DNA from: Microbacterium sp.
Lineage (GTDB): Bacteria; Actinomycetota; Actinomycetes; Actinomycetales; Microbacteriaceae
DNA: 64,000 bases
NCBI RefSeq assembly: GCF_031178445.1
Contig: NZ_JAPSIY010000007.1
Coordinates: 62,001 to 126,000 of the forward strand
Reading direction: 5' to 3'
The translations under genes were made by a program, and so were the position numbers. Position 1 is the stretch's first letter. Every line of letters starts with the position of its first letter. Under the pieces are notes generated by a model, which worked only from the letters and a program-made list of their open reading frames with translations, ran no database searches and was not told where the DNA came from. This document shows positions 25,297 to 34,385 of this stretch, one piece after another.

Positions 25297-25357
25297 GACG
25301 ACAATCCTATGGGCACGCCGGCGAACGACTCACCCGCGCATCCTCTACGCTGGCGTC
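25297..25357. promoter_or_regulatory. Back-to-back leaderless promoters
   Basis: The minus-strand TAGGAT (25304-25309) serves trpS at 25296 and the plus-strand TACGCT (25346-25351) serves the SRPBCC gene at 25358. No room remains for untranslated leaders on either side. Confidence 0.6.
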
Positions 25358-26020
25358 ATGGGGGAGCGGGTCCGACGTTCGGCACGGAGCGCCGTCGGCT
25401 CGCGGCGTGCACTGTACGTCGAGATCCTCATCGACGCGCCGCTCGAGACCGTGTGGGAGCTCACCCAGACACCCGAGCAGCACGTGCGGTGGGACGCGAG
25501 GTTCACCGCGATCGTCCCCACCGCCCTGCGCGACGACGGCGCTCAGGAGTTCCGGTACGAACTCGACCTCGGCATCCACACCATCCGCGGCACCGGTGTC
25601 TCGCTGGGCGAGCGCCGCGGGCGGGATGGGGAGCGCACCTCCGCCCTCGTGTTCGACACCGCTGACGCGCTGTCTCCGATCGGCGCCGGTCGCGGTTACT
25701 GGCGCTACATTCCGACGGCGCGCGGCGTGCGCTTCCTGACGGGCTACGACTACGCACCGGGATGGGGACCTGTCGGGCGGATGCTCGACCCTGTGGTGAC
25801 CCGCCCCTTCATCTGGTGGCTGACCGCCAGGAGCTTCGATCGGCTGCGGATCTGGGCCGAGGACGGCGTGCCGCCGGAGAAGACCGCATGGTGGCGATCC
25901 CTGCTGCCGGGCTCGCACCCGCGCGCCCGCGCGAGTCGCTGCCTGTCCCGCCCATCCCATGCCGGCCGTGATTCCGTGATGCGCGACGCCCCCGCGTCGC
26001 TGGCGGAGCTGCGGCCGTGA
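25358..26020 (+). CDS. SRPBCC (START-like) domain protein
   Basis: A 220-residue protein whose residues 18-165 look like a polyketide-cyclase/SRPBCC fold (YVEILIDAPLETVWELTQTPEQHVRWDARF at the start, a long C-terminal helix RPFIWWLTARSFDRLRIWAE). This fold encloses a hydrophobic ligand. The last 45 residues are basic, Pro/Ser-rich and probably disordered. Its stop overlaps the next gene by four bases. No catalytic residues can be named; lipid or polyketide binding is inferred from the fold only. It is the first gene of a coupled trio with two DUF4166 proteins. Confidence 0.8.
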   Translation: MGERVRRSARSAVGSRRALYVEILIDAPLETVWELTQTPEQHVRWDARFTAIVPTALRDDGAQEFRYELDLGIHTIRGTGVSLGERRGRDGERTSALVFDTADALSPIGAGRGYWRYIPTARGVRFLTGYDYAPGWGPVGRMLDPVVTRPFIWWLTARSFDRLRIWAEDGVPPEKTAWWRSLLPGSHPRARASRCLSRPSHAGRDSVMRDAPASLAELRP

Positions 26021-26703
26021 GCGCGGAGCAGGGCGTCTTCCAGCGCGCGCTCGGCGCGGACTTCGCGCGCCTGCACCCACAGCTGCAGCGGCGCTTCGGC
26101 GTCGGTGTGGCGGCCGGTTACGCCTGCGTGGGGCGCGGCGTCATGACCGAGATCCGGCGCGGACCGTGGTGGACGCTGCCGTTCCTCGCGATCGGCACGC
26201 TGCGCAACATCATGTTCCCGGAGAAGGGCAGGCAGGTGCCCTTCCAGATCGACAATTACGCGTACGTGGACAGCCTGGGCCGGGAGACCGTCACGTTCGT
26301 GCGCACCATGACCCTCCGTCCCGGTCGCCGGCGCCGGTTCGACGCGACCATGATCTACAGCGACACCCGGAGAAAGGTCGTCGACTATCTCGGGACGCAC
26401 CAGCATCTTGCCGTTGACCTCGACCTCGCTGTCACCGACGACGGAGCGCTGCGGCTCACGTCAGGGGAGCAGCGCTTCTACGAGGGACCCATCGCCTTCC
26501 GCTTCCCGATGCTGTTCAGTGGCCGGGCGCACCTGGTCGAACGCTTCGACGACGAACAGGGTCATTACACGATCGACCTCGAGGTGCGCAACGACCTGCT
26601 GGGACTGCTGTTCGGCTACCGCGGCATGTTCGAATGCGAGTTCCTGCCGGGCGAGGATGCGCCTGCGGCGGTGAAGCCCTATCGCGAGGAGGCTCGCGAG
26701 TGA
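26017..26703 (+). CDS. DUF4166-domain protein, first copy
   Basis: A 228-residue soluble protein that matches my recollection of DUF4166: a start of VFQRALGADFARLHPQLQRRF, a central VPFQIDNYAYVD, and a C-terminal LLGLLFGYRGMFECEF. No signal peptide or membrane helix is obvious apart from one apolar stretch (PFLAIGTLRNIMF). The GTG at 26017 overlaps the SRPBCC stop and the stop overlaps the second copy. DUF4166 domains are elsewhere found fused to sugar- or saccharopine-dehydrogenase-like proteins; no function is known to me. Confidence 0.72.
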   Translation: MSAEQGVFQRALGADFARLHPQLQRRFGVGVAAGYACVGRGVMTEIRRGPWWTLPFLAIGTLRNIMFPEKGRQVPFQIDNYAYVDSLGRETVTFVRTMTLRPGRRRRFDATMIYSDTRRKVVDYLGTHQHLAVDLDLAVTDDGALRLTSGEQRFYEGPIAFRFPMLFSGRAHLVERFDDEQGHYTIDLEVRNDLLGLLFGYRGMFECEFLPGEDAPAAVKPYREEARE

Positions 26704-27359
26704 CTGCTCGCGGCGAGGTGTTCCTGCTTGCGCTCGGTGAGGATGCGCACCGTCTTCATCCGCAGGTGCTCGCGCGGCTGCGGGCGCCCGCCCGCGAAGG
26801 ACGTGCCGAAGGGGTCTTCGAGGTCGTCGGCGGCCGCTTCGGTCGGTTGGCCGCGTTGGCCCGGCCGCTGACCGGCCCGCGGATCATCCTCACACGCCTC
26901 GCGCACGAGGTCCCCTTCACGCTGGTGACCCGTGCGGGACGGAGCGACGACGGACGCCCCGTCCTCGACGCCGTGCGGGAGGTGCGGTATCCGCGATCGT
27001 CGCAGTGGGTGTCGGACCGGGTGACCGCCGGGGTCGCACCACGCACCGTGGAAGGCACGCTCGGAACCAGAGGCCGGATCGAGCTGCTCAGCGACTGCAG
27101 CGTGGACGCGGGAGGGGCGCTGCGCATGCGCTCACGACACGTCGCACTGCGGCTGGGCCGATGGCGCGTCAGGCTGCGGGGCATGTTCTCGCTGCGAGTG
27201 ACCGTCGACGACGGCTGGGATGCTGCCCGCGGTCGCAGCACCATCGACATGCGCGCCGTCAGCCCGCTGCTCGGGACGGTCATGGAGTACCGCGGCTGGT
27301 ACAGCGAGGCTCGAGTCGTAGGCGGTCCGCACCGCCGCGAGGACAGAGCGGATCAGTAG
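26700..27359 (+). CDS. DUF4166-domain protein, divergent second copy
   Basis: A 219-residue paralogue of the preceding protein. Shared features in the same order are L-A-L-G-x-D-x-x-R-L-H-P-Q at residues 9-22, VPFTL in the middle, ALRMRSRHVAL, and the C-terminal pattern STIDMRAVSPLLGTVMEYRGWY. The middle (residues 30-70) differs strongly and is rich in Ala, Gly and Arg. The GTG at 26700 overlaps the previous stop (GTGA); a longer frame from 26634 lies inside the first copy and is not needed. Its end overlaps the exonuclease gene by seven bases. Confidence 0.7.
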   Translation: MTARGEVFLLALGEDAHRLHPQVLARLRAPAREGRAEGVFEVVGGRFGRLAALARPLTGPRIILTRLAHEVPFTLVTRAGRSDDGRPVLDAVREVRYPRSSQWVSDRVTAGVAPRTVEGTLGTRGRIELLSDCSVDAGGALRMRSRHVALRLGRWRVRLRGMFSLRVTVDDGWDAARGRSTIDMRAVSPLLGTVMEYRGWYSEARVVGGPHRREDRADQ

Positions 27360-28192
27360 GTGTAGTCCACGATCACCGGTGCGTGATCGCTCCAGCGCTC
27401 GGCATAGGTCGCCGCACGGGCGATGGTGTAGCCGGTCGCCCTGGCGGCGAGGGCCGGCGTGGCGAGGTGATAGTCGATCCGCCAGCCGCTGTCGTTGTCG
27501 AACGCCTTGCCGCGCATCGACCACCAGGTATACGGGCCGTCGACCTCACCGTGGTGCGTGCGCCCGATGTCGACCCACCCGAGCCCGGGACCGGTCGAGC
27601 CGTCGACGCCCGTGATCTGGGCACCGGCCTCACCGAGGAAGCGGTCGAAGTACGCGCGTTCGCGCGGAAGGAAGCCGGCCTTGGTGCGGTTACCGCGCCA
27701 GTTCCTGATGTCCAGCTCGCGGTGGCCGACGTTCAGATCGCCGGTGACCAGTGCCAGCGCGCCGTCCGCCGCCAGCTCACCGAGGCGCACCGTCATGGCG
27801 TCGAGGAACTTCCACTTCTCGTCCTGCTTGGGCGTGTCGGCTTCACCGCTGTGCACGTACGCGCTCACGACGGTCAGCGGCTGCCCGCCGATCTCGAAGT
27901 CGGCCTCGATCCAGCGGCCCGCGGAGTCGAAATCGTCGGCCCCCAGCACCGTGCGCGACACCGTGGCCGGCTCGCGACTGAGGATCGCGACGCCGGCGCG
28001 GCCCTTCGCCGTGGCCTCGTGATGCGCGATGGACCAGTCGGGGAACGCGGCCTCCAGATGCTCGTCCTGCCCCCGCACCTCCTGCAGGGTGAGGATGTCG
28101 ACGTCGGCGGCGTCCAACCAAGTGCGCATCCCGTTGCGCACGGCGGCGCGGATGCCGTTGACGTTGATCGAGGCGATACGCAAATGGGGCAT
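27353..28192 (-). CDS. xth: Exodeoxyribonuclease III
   Basis: A 279-residue endonuclease/exonuclease/phosphatase-fold AP endonuclease for base-excision repair. Conserved elements: SINVNGIRAA (residues 8-17), the metal-binding Glu of LQEVRG, GDLNVGHRELDIRNW, and the final catalytic SDHAPV. The ATG at 28192 lies six bases after TAGGCT (28199-28204 read on the minus strand), consistent with a leaderless transcript. It sits just downstream of the sdh operon terminator. Confidence 0.95.
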   Translation of the reverse strand: MPHLRIASINVNGIRAAVRNGMRTWLDAADVDILTLQEVRGQDEHLEAAFPDWSIAHHEATAKGRAGVAILSREPATVSRTVLGADDFDSAGRWIEADFEIGGQPLTVVSAYVHSGEADTPKQDEKWKFLDAMTVRLGELAADGALALVTGDLNVGHRELDIRNWRGNRTKAGFLPRERAYFDRFLGEAGAQITGVDGSTGPGLGWVDIGRTHHGEVDGPYTWWSMRGKAFDNDSGWRIDYHLATPALAARATGYTIARAATYAERWSDHAPVIVDYTY

Positions 28193-28198
28193 GGTTCC

Positions 28199-28204
28199 AG
28201 CCTA
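28199..28204 (-). promoter_or_regulatory. -10 box of xth, leaderless
   Basis: Minus-strand TAGGCT, six bases before the xth ATG. Confidence 0.55.
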
Positions 28205-28272
28205 ATGACGACTGCCGACATCGGCGGACCTGCGGAGCCGGCCGGCCCGCCGCGTGCGCCGGGAACGACGAA

Positions 28273-28304
28273 GCGCCCGGCCGAACAACAGATCGACCGG
28301 GCGC
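28273..28304 (-). terminator. Terminator of the sdh operon
   Basis: GCGCCCGG (28273-28280) pairs with CCGGGCGC (28297-28304), extended by further pairs inside the loop. On the minus strand it is followed by TTCGTCGTT. It lies 18 bases after the sdhB stop. Confidence 0.75.
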
Positions 28305-28321
28305 CCAGACGGGGAGAGGTG

Positions 28322-29080
28322 TCAGCGACCGCCGCGCAGGACGGCCTGCTTCACCTCCGCGATGGCCTTGGTGACCTCGATGCCGCGAGGGCACGCCTCC
28401 GTGCAGTTGAAGGTCGTGCGGCAGCGCCAGACGCCTTCCTTGTCGTTGAGGATGTGGAGGCGCACGTCGCCCGCATCGTCGCGCGAGTCGAAGATGAAGC
28501 GGTGGGCGTTCACGATGGCGGCAGGACCGAAGTACTGGCCGTCCGTCCAGAACACCGGGCACGACGAGGTGCACGCCGCGCACAGGATGCACTTGGTGGT
28601 GTCGTCGAAGATCGCGCGGTCGGCGATCGACTGCACCCGCTCCTTGCCCTTCTCGGGCGCGGAGTTCGCGATGAGGAAGGGCTGCACCTCGCGGTAGGAG
28701 GCGAAGAACGGCTCCATGTCGACGATGAGGTCCTTCTCGAGCGGCAGGCCCTTGATCGCCTCGACGTAGATCGGCTTCGAGATGTCGAGGTCCTTGATCA
28801 GGGTCTTGCACGCCAGCCGGTTGCGGCCGTTGATGCGCATGGCGTCGGAGCCGCAGATGCCGTGCGCACAGGAGCGGCGGAACGACAGCGAACCGTCGAC
28901 CTCCCACTTGATCTTGTGCAGGGCGTCGAGCACGCGATCGGTGGAGTACAGCTCCACGTCGTAGTCGACCCACCTCGGCTCGGCGTCGACCTCGGGGTCG
29001 AAGCGGCGGATGATGAAGGTCACCAGGAAGGACTGCACACCCGTGTCGGCGGTGGGTGCCTCTGCGACGGCGTTCGACAT
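28322..29080 (-). CDS. sdhB: Succinate dehydrogenase iron-sulfur subunit
   Basis: A 252-residue subunit carrying three iron-sulfur clusters. The 2Fe-2S ligands lie in CAHGICGSDAMRINGRNRLAC (about residues 70-90), and the two 4Fe-4S/3Fe-4S motifs are CILCAACTSSCP and CRTTFNCTEACPRG. It passes electrons from the SdhA flavin to the membrane subunits. It is the last gene of the operon, two bases after sdhA and directly before the terminator. Confidence 0.97.
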   Translation of the reverse strand: MSNAVAEAPTADTGVQSFLVTFIIRRFDPEVDAEPRWVDYDVELYSTDRVLDALHKIKWEVDGSLSFRRSCAHGICGSDAMRINGRNRLACKTLIKDLDISKPIYVEAIKGLPLEKDLIVDMEPFFASYREVQPFLIANSAPEKGKERVQSIADRAIFDDTTKCILCAACTSSCPVFWTDGQYFGPAAIVNAHRFIFDSRDDAGDVRLHILNDKEGVWRCRTTFNCTEACPRGIEVTKAIAEVKQAVLRGGR

Positions 29081-29082
29081 GC

Positions 29083-30909
29083 TCAGTACTTCCTCTCCAT
29101 CGGCGGGTACCGCAACTCGCCGTTCTCGTTCTTCGCGAACACCACCGGCTTCGTGTCGAGCTTGATGTGATCGCTCGGGTCGGACGAGTGCGCGTCTCCG
29201 GTGAGATACGCCATCGTGTGCTTCATCCAGTTCTCGTCGTCGCGGTTCGGGAAGTCGTCGCGCATGTGGCCGCCGCGGCTCTCCTCGCGGTTCTGAGCGG
29301 CGTAGACGACGACCTCGGCGATGTCGAGCAGGAAGCCCAGCTCGACCGCCTCGAGCAGGTCGGTGTTGAAACGGTGGCCCTTGTCGTCGACGTGGATGTT
29401 CTTGTAGCGCTCGCGCAGCTCCGCGATGACGCCGAGCACGTGCTGCAGCGACTCCTGGGTGCGGAACACCTGAGCCCCCCTGTCCATCTCGTCCTGCAGC
29501 GTCTTGCGCAGCACCGCGATGCGCTCGGTGCCCTGGCCGTTGCGCAGGCCCTCGATCATGTCCGAGACGAAGGCGGCGGGGTTATCGGGCAGCGGCACGA
29601 AGTCGGCGGTCTTCACGTACTCGACGGCGTTGCGGCCGGCGCGCTTGCCGAAGACGTTGATGTCGAGCAGCGAGTTGGTGCCCAGACGGTTCGAGCCGTG
29701 CACCGACACGCAGGCGCACTCGCCGGCCGCGTACAGGCCCGGCACGACGGTGTCGTTGTCGGAGAGCACCTCGGCGTTGTTGTTCGTCGGGATGCCGCCC
29801 ATCGCATAGTGCGCCGTCGGCATGACCGGCACCGGCTCGACGACGGGGTCGACACCCAGATACGTGCGGGCGAACTCGGTGATGTCGGGAAGCTTCGTCT
29901 CGAGGATCTCGGCACCGAGGTGGGTGCAGTCCAGCAGCACGTAGTCCTTGTGCGGCCCGGCGCCCCGCCCGTCGAGCACCTCCTGCACCATGGATCGTGC
30001 CACGATGTCGCGCGGGGCGAGGTCCTTGATCGTGGGGGCGTAGCGCTCCATGAACCGTTCACCCGAGGCGTTGCGGAGGATCGCGCCCTCACCGCGGGCG
30101 CCTTCCGTCAGCAGGATGCCGAGGCCGGCGAGGCCGGTCGGGTGGAACTGGAAGAACTCCATGTCCTCGAGAGGCAGGCCCTTGCGCCACACGATCCCGA
30201 CGCCGTCACCGGTGAGGGTGTGCGCGTTGGAGGTGGTCTTGAAGATCTTGCCGAAGCCGCCGGTCGCGAAGACCACGGCCTTGGAGTGGAACACGTGCAG
30301 CTCGCCCGTGGACAGGTCATAGGCGACGACACCGGCGATCTGCGTGGCGCCTGCGGCATCCTTCACGGTGATCAGATCGAGCACGTAGAACTCGTTGAAG
30401 AAGTTGATGCCGAGTTTGACGCAGTTCTGGAACAGCGTCTGCAGGATCATGTGGCCGGTGCGGTCAGCGGCGTAGCAGGCGCGACGGACGGGCGTCTTGC
30501 CGTGCTCGGCGGTGTGCCCGCCGAACCGGCGCTGGTCGATCTTGCCGTCCGGGGTGCGGTTGAAAGGCAGACCCATGTTCTCGAGGTCGATGACGGCGTC
30601 GATGGCCTCCTTGGCGAGGATCTCGGCGGCGTCCTGGTCGACGAGGTAGTCGCCGCCCTTGATCGTGTCGAAGGTGTGCCACTCCCAGCTGTCCTCCTCG
30701 ACGTTGGCGAGCGCAGCCGCCATGCCGCCCTGTGCCGCACCGGTGTGCGAACGGGTGGGGTACAGCTTCGAGATGACCGCGGTCCTCGCGCCGGGGCCTG
30801 CCTCGATCGCGGCTCGCATCCCGGCGCCTCCGGCGCCCACGATGACGATGTCGAACTGGTGGTAGTGCACACCGTCGCGGACGACGGAATCCTGGGTCTG
30901 CGTGGTCAC
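29083..30909 (-). CDS. sdhA: Succinate dehydrogenase flavoprotein subunit
   Basis: A 608-residue flavoprotein that oxidises succinate to fumarate. The covalent-FAD His is in [11 protein letters not shown] (about residue 55), the dinucleotide motif [13 protein letters not shown] is near the N-terminus, and the catalytic loop includes [18 protein letters not shown]. The ATG at 30909 may be preceded by GAAGAGG. It follows sdhD by 18 bases. The length is that of ordinary SdhA, not of a soluble fumarate reductase. Confidence 0.97.
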   Translation of the reverse strand: MTTQTQDSVVRDGVHYHQFDIVIVGAGGAGMRAAIEAGPGARTAVISKLYPTRSHTGAAQGGMAAALANVEEDSWEWHTFDTIKGGDYLVDQDAAEILAKEAIDAVIDLENMGLPFNRTPDGKIDQRRFGGHTAEHGKTPVRRACYAADRTGHMILQTLFQNCVKLGINFFNEFYVLDLITVKDAAGATQIAGVVAYDLSTGELHVFHSKAVVFATGGFGKIFKTTSNAHTLTGDGVGIVWRKGLPLEDMEFFQFHPTGLAGLGILLTEGARGEGAILRNASGERFMERYAPTIKDLAPRDIVARSMVQEVLDGRGAGPHKDYVLLDCTHLGAEILETKLPDITEFARTYLGVDPVVEPVPVMPTAHYAMGGIPTNNNAEVLSDNDTVVPGLYAAGECACVSVHGSNRLGTNSLLDINVFGKRAGRNAVEYVKTADFVPLPDNPAAFVSDMIEGLRNGQGTERIAVLRKTLQDEMDRGAQVFRTQESLQHVLGVIAELRERYKNIHVDDKGHRFNTDLLEAVELGFLLDIAEVVVYAAQNREESRGGHMRDDFPNRDDENWMKHTMAYLTGDAHSSDPSDHIKLDTKPVVFAKNENGELRYPPMERKY

Positions 30910-30927
30910 TCGTATGCCTCTTCTTCG

Positions 30928-31371
30928 TTACTTGCCCAGAGCCTGGCAGGTCTCCCACATGGCGCCGTCCTCGAGGACGCCGCCGCACGGGTCGAACGTG
31001 AACACCACGAGGGTGCCCAGGATGATCAGCAGGGCCGCGGCGAGACCGAGGGCCCACACCAGCGCCTTGCGCGCCTTCTCGTTGGTCACGTAGTCGTTGA
31101 CGATCGTGCGCATGCCGTTGGCGCCGTGGATGAGGGCCAGCCAGAGCATCAGCACGTCCCACCACTGCCAGAACGGATTGGCGAACTTGCCTGCGACGAA
31201 GGCGAAGTCGAGGGCGTGGATGCCCTGGCCGACCATGAGGTTCACGAACAGGTGGCCGAAGATGAGCACGACGAGCAGCACCCCGGAGGCGCGCATGAAC
31301 AGCCAGCCCCACTTCTCGAGGTTGAACCCGCGCTGACGGCGAGCGGCGGGTGCGACGGTCTGCGCCGACAT
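30928..31371 (-). CDS. sdhD: Succinate dehydrogenase membrane anchor
   Basis: A 147-residue protein with three helices (about residues 28-50, 70-92 and 103-125). The haem-ligating His is likely in VLIFGHLFVNL and IHGANGMRTIVNDY is the conserved quinone-side loop. The ATG at 31371 overlaps the sdhC stop (TGATG). A longer frame upstream is shadow sequence. It anchors SdhAB and contributes to the quinone site. Confidence 0.92.
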   Translation of the reverse strand: MSAQTVAPAARRQRGFNLEKWGWLFMRASGVLLVVLIFGHLFVNLMVGQGIHALDFAFVAGKFANPFWQWWDVLMLWLALIHGANGMRTIVNDYVTNEKARKALVWALGLAAALLIILGTLVVFTFDPCGGVLEDGAMWETCQALGK

Positions 31372-31805
31372 CAGTGTCCTCCTCCGAATCCGGCGAACGC
31401 GAGGGCGAGGTGGCGTGGCACGAAGCCGGCCATGATGACCGCCCACACGCCGATCACGATCCAGAACAGCTGGCGCTGGTACTTCGCGCCCTTCGCCCAG
31501 AAGTCCACGAGGATGATCCGCAGGCCGTTCATCGCGTGGAACGCGATGCCGGCCACGAGCACCACCTCGCCGAACGCCATGATGGGGTTCTTGTAGGTGC
31601 CGATGACCGCGTCGTACGCCTCGGGCGAGACGCGGATGAGCGCCGTGTCGAGCACATGCACCAGGAGGAAGAAGAAGATCGCGACTCCGGTGATGCGGTG
31701 AAGCACCCACGACCACATGCCTTCGCGGCCCCGATAGAGGGTTCCGCGCGGCGTCTTCGATGTGGTTTCCGAAATCGACGGTGTCAAGCGAGTGCTCGTG
31801 GACAC
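31371..31805 (-). CDS. sdhC: Succinate dehydrogenase cytochrome b556 subunit
   Basis: A 144-residue membrane protein with three helices. The conserved GMWSWVLHRITGVAIFFFLLVH (about residues 28-49) holds the Ser, Arg and His used at the quinone and haem sites, and AFHAMNGLRIILVDF is the second family motif. The GTG at 31805 is preceded by GGGAGGAC eight bases upstream. It is the first gene of sdhCDAB and has a promoter about 65 bases before it. Confidence 0.94.
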   Translation of the reverse strand: MSTSTRLTPSISETTSKTPRGTLYRGREGMWSWVLHRITGVAIFFFLLVHVLDTALIRVSPEAYDAVIGTYKNPIMAFGEVVLVAGIAFHAMNGLRIILVDFWAKGAKYQRQLFWIVIGVWAVIMAGFVPRHLALAFAGFGGGH

Positions 31806-31868
31806 GGTCGTCCTCCCTGATCGATGCGATGCCGGGCGCGCGCACCGAGGGCGGGCCCGATCCCCAAC

Positions 31869-31874
31869 ATCCTA
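31869..31874 (-). promoter_or_regulatory. -10 box of the sdh operon
   Basis: Minus-strand TAGGAT, about 64 bases before the sdhC GTG, giving a leader of roughly 55 bases with a clear ribosome-binding site. Confidence 0.5.
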
Positions 31875-31995
31875 TTCCTGCAGGAACACCGGGTGCGACG
31901 AAGGCGACCCTAAGGCGGCCGGCTGTCATTCGGATCCCGCATCGTCTCCATGTCGAGCGCCTATCGTGAGCTCCCGGTGCCGCGCGGGCGACGGA

Positions 31996-32001
31996 TAGGT
32001 T
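31996..32001 (+). promoter_or_regulatory. -10 box, leaderless
   Basis: TAGGTT lies seven bases before the ATG at 32009. Confidence 0.55.
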
Positions 32002-32008
32002 AGGGGGC

Positions 32009-33121
32009 ATGGGGCGAATCGACGACTTCTACGCAGTGATCCCGGCGGGCGGCATCGGCAGCAGGCTGTGGCCGCTCTCGCGTGCGGATGCGCCGAAGTT
32101 CCTGCACGATCTGACCGGGTCCGGCAAGTCGCTGCTGCGCGACACGTGGGACCGGCTCGAGCCCCTCACAGGTCCTGATCGGATCGCCGTCGTCACCGGG
32201 CGGGCGCACCGCGCCGCGGTCGAGGAGCAGCTGCCGGGCATCGCCGACCTCAACGTCTTCCTCGAGTCGGAGCCACGTGATTCCGCCGCCGCCATCGGAC
32301 TCGCTGCGGCGATCCTGCATCGCAGGGAGCCCGACGTGATCATCGGCTCCTTCAGCGCCGACCACGTCATCCGCGGCACCCGGGTGTTCGAGTTCGCCGT
32401 CCGCGACGCCGTGGAGGTGGCGCGCGAGGGATACATCTGCACGATCGGCATCTCGCCCACCGAGCCTGCGGTCGGCTTCGGCTACATCAAGCGCGGACCC
32501 GAGCTGATCATCGAGGGAGCGCGCGAGGCGGCGCTCGTCGAGCGCTTCGTCGAGAAGCCCGACCTCGAGACGGCGAAGTCCTATCTGGCCGAGCGCACCT
32601 ACCTGTGGAACGCGGGCATGTTCATCGCGAAGGCGAGCGTGCTGCTCGATGAGCTCGCGGTCAACGAGCCCGAGCTGCACGCGGGCCTGCTCGAGCTCGC
32701 CGAGGCCTGGGAAGATCGTGATCGCCGCGGACCGGCCGTCGATCGCATCTGGCCGAGGCTGAAGAAGATCGCCATCGACTACGCCGTCGCCGAGCCCGCC
32801 GCCGAGCGGGGCAGGCTCGCCGTCGTGCCAGGACATTTCGACTGGGACGACGTGGGGGACTTCGCATCGCTCACCAAGCTCATCACCCACGGCCGCAAGA
32901 ACGATCTCGCGGTGCTGGGGCCGAAGGCGCGGGTGCTCACGGATGCGGCGAGCGGGATCCTCGTCAGCCAGACCTCGCGCGTGATCAGCCTCGTCGGCGT
33001 GCAGGACATCGTGGTGGTCGACACGGAGGACGCGCTTCTGGTCACCACGGTCGAACACGCCCAGCGGGTCAAGGGCGTCGTCGAGTCGCTCAAGCTCACC
33101 GGGCGCGGCGACGTGCTCTGA
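32009..33121 (+). CDS. manC: Mannose-1-phosphate guanylyltransferase
   Basis: A 370-residue nucleotidyltransferase that makes GDP-mannose for mannosylated lipids and glycans. The nucleotide-binding motif PAGGIGSRLWPLSR is at residues 12-25, with FGYIKRG, VERFVEKP and LWNAGMF following in family order. It lacks the C-terminal isomerase domain of longer ManC/AlgA proteins, so only GDP transfer is expected. Expressed from its own leaderless promoter; no glycan genes lie nearby. Confidence 0.93.
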   Translation: MGRIDDFYAVIPAGGIGSRLWPLSRADAPKFLHDLTGSGKSLLRDTWDRLEPLTGPDRIAVVTGRAHRAAVEEQLPGIADLNVFLESEPRDSAAAIGLAAAILHRREPDVIIGSFSADHVIRGTRVFEFAVRDAVEVAREGYICTIGISPTEPAVGFGYIKRGPELIIEGAREAALVERFVEKPDLETAKSYLAERTYLWNAGMFIAKASVLLDELAVNEPELHAGLLELAEAWEDRDRRGPAVDRIWPRLKKIAIDYAVAEPAAERGRLAVVPGHFDWDDVGDFASLTKLITHGRKNDLAVLGPKARVLTDAASGILVSQTSRVISLVGVQDIVVVDTEDALLVTTVEHAQRVKGVVESLKLTGRGDVL

Positions 33122-33182
33122 CGCCGTCCGCCGCGACTGTGGCCGGTGGCCAAGCGCTCCGCGCGGCCATCATTGCAGGTTT

Positions 33183-33247
33183 GTAACCTTTCGCCAGCAC
33201 AACGGGGGCGAGCGTGCACTGTTCGCGTAACCGTAGGTAACTTATAT
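33183..33247 (+). promoter_or_regulatory. Promoter region of nucleoside uptake genes with three GTAAC repeats
   Basis: GTAAC occurs at 33183-33187, 33227-33231 and 33237-33241, the last touching a TTATAT box (33242-33247) that can act as -10. The first is inside a GGTT-TGT-AACC palindrome. These are candidate operator sites for a regulator of the downstream lipoprotein gene. Confidence 0.4.
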
Positions 33248-33289
33248 CGATCCGCGATGTCCGCGGGAATCTCTTCAGGGGAGGCAAGA

Positions 33290-34372
33290 GTGCCCATCTC
33301 TACGACCAGGAAGCTGCTCGGCGCGACCATCGCCGCCGGCGTCATCTTCGCGCTCGCCGGCTGCGGCCAGGCGCCGACCGAGAACAACCCCGGTGGCGGG
33401 GGCGACGCCGCTTCCGACTTCCAGACCTGCATCGTCTCCGACTTCGGCGGCTTCGAGGACAAGTCCTTCAACCAGCTCTCGCTCGAAGGCACCGAGAAGG
33501 CCGCCGAGGAGATCGGCGTGCCCGCCAAGACGGCGCAGTCGAACACCGAGACCGAGTACGGCCCGAACATGGACAACATGGTCAGCGCCGGCTGCAACGC
33601 CGTCGTCGCCGTCGGCTTCGCGCTCTCGCAGGCGACCGTGGACGCCGCGACCGCCAACCCCGACACCGACTTCGTCCTCGTCGACGACGCCGGTGGCGAG
33701 AACAAGCCCGACAACGTCAAGCCGCTGCTCTACAACACCGCTGAGGCGGCGTTCCTGGCCGGCTATCTGTCGGCCGGCTACTCCGAGTCGGGCAAGGTCG
33801 GCACCTTCGGCGGCATGGAGTTCCCGACGGTCACCATCTTCATGGACGGCTTCAAGCAGGGCGTCGACCACTACAACGAGCAGAACGGCACCTCCGTTCA
33901 GGTCGTCGGGTGGGACGGCACGACCGGCTCGTTCACCGGTGGCTTCGAGGCCAACCAGGAGGCGAAGACCGTCGCGAAGAACGTCATCGACCAGGGCGTG
34001 GACGTGCTCTTCCCCGTCGGCGGACCGATCTACCAGTCGGGCCTGCAGGCCATCAAGGAGTCCGGCAAGGACATCGCGCTGATCGGCGCCGACGCCGACC
34101 TGTTCGAGACCGACCCGACCACGGCCGACTTCGTGCTCACCTCGGTGCTGAAGGCGATGGACCTCTCGGTGTACGAGGCCCTGATGTCGGCCGCCGAGGG
34201 CGAGTTCAGCGGCGAGCCGTACGTCGGCACGCTCGAGAACGAGGGTGTCGGCATCGCGCCGCTGCACAACTTCGAGGACAAGGTCGACGCCGAGCTCATG
34301 GAGCAGGTCGACCAGATCAAGCAGGACATCATCGCCGGCGAGATCACCGTCACCTCGTACCTGAGCGAGTAA
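33290..34372 (+). CDS. BMP-family nucleoside-binding lipoprotein
   Basis: A 360-residue lipoprotein (basic n-region, lipobox ALAGC near residue 24) of the basic membrane protein (BMP/Med) family, a periplasmic-binding fold for purine nucleosides. VSDFGGFEDKSFNQLSLEG, DTDFVLVDD and the late VLTSVLKAMD are typical. The GTG at 33290 has AGGGGAGG six bases upstream; a frame from 33146 lacks a signal start. It feeds the ABC transporter encoded downstream, but a strong terminator separates them. Confidence 0.92.
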   Translation: MPISTTRKLLGATIAAGVIFALAGCGQAPTENNPGGGGDAASDFQTCIVSDFGGFEDKSFNQLSLEGTEKAAEEIGVPAKTAQSNTETEYGPNMDNMVSAGCNAVVAVGFALSQATVDAATANPDTDFVLVDDAGGENKPDNVKPLLYNTAEAAFLAGYLSAGYSESGKVGTFGGMEFPTVTIFMDGFKQGVDHYNEQNGTSVQVVGWDGTTGSFTGGFEANQEAKTVAKNVIDQGVDVLFPVGGPIYQSGLQAIKESGKDIALIGADADLFETDPTTADFVLTSVLKAMDLSVYEALMSAAEGEFSGEPYVGTLENEGVGIAPLHNFEDKVDAELMEQVDQIKQDIIAGEITVTSYLSE

Positions 34373-34385
34373 CGACAACACGCAA

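Noticed and set aside
27005..29170. Very long plus-strand frame of 721 codons
   Set aside because: It runs across the end of a DUF4166 gene and antisense to xth and sdhB; its translation is Arg/Gly/His-rich and has no domain. High-GC shadow.
29056..31596. Plus-strand frame of 846 codons
   Set aside because: Antisense to sdhA, sdhD and part of sdhC, all of which have full conserved motifs.
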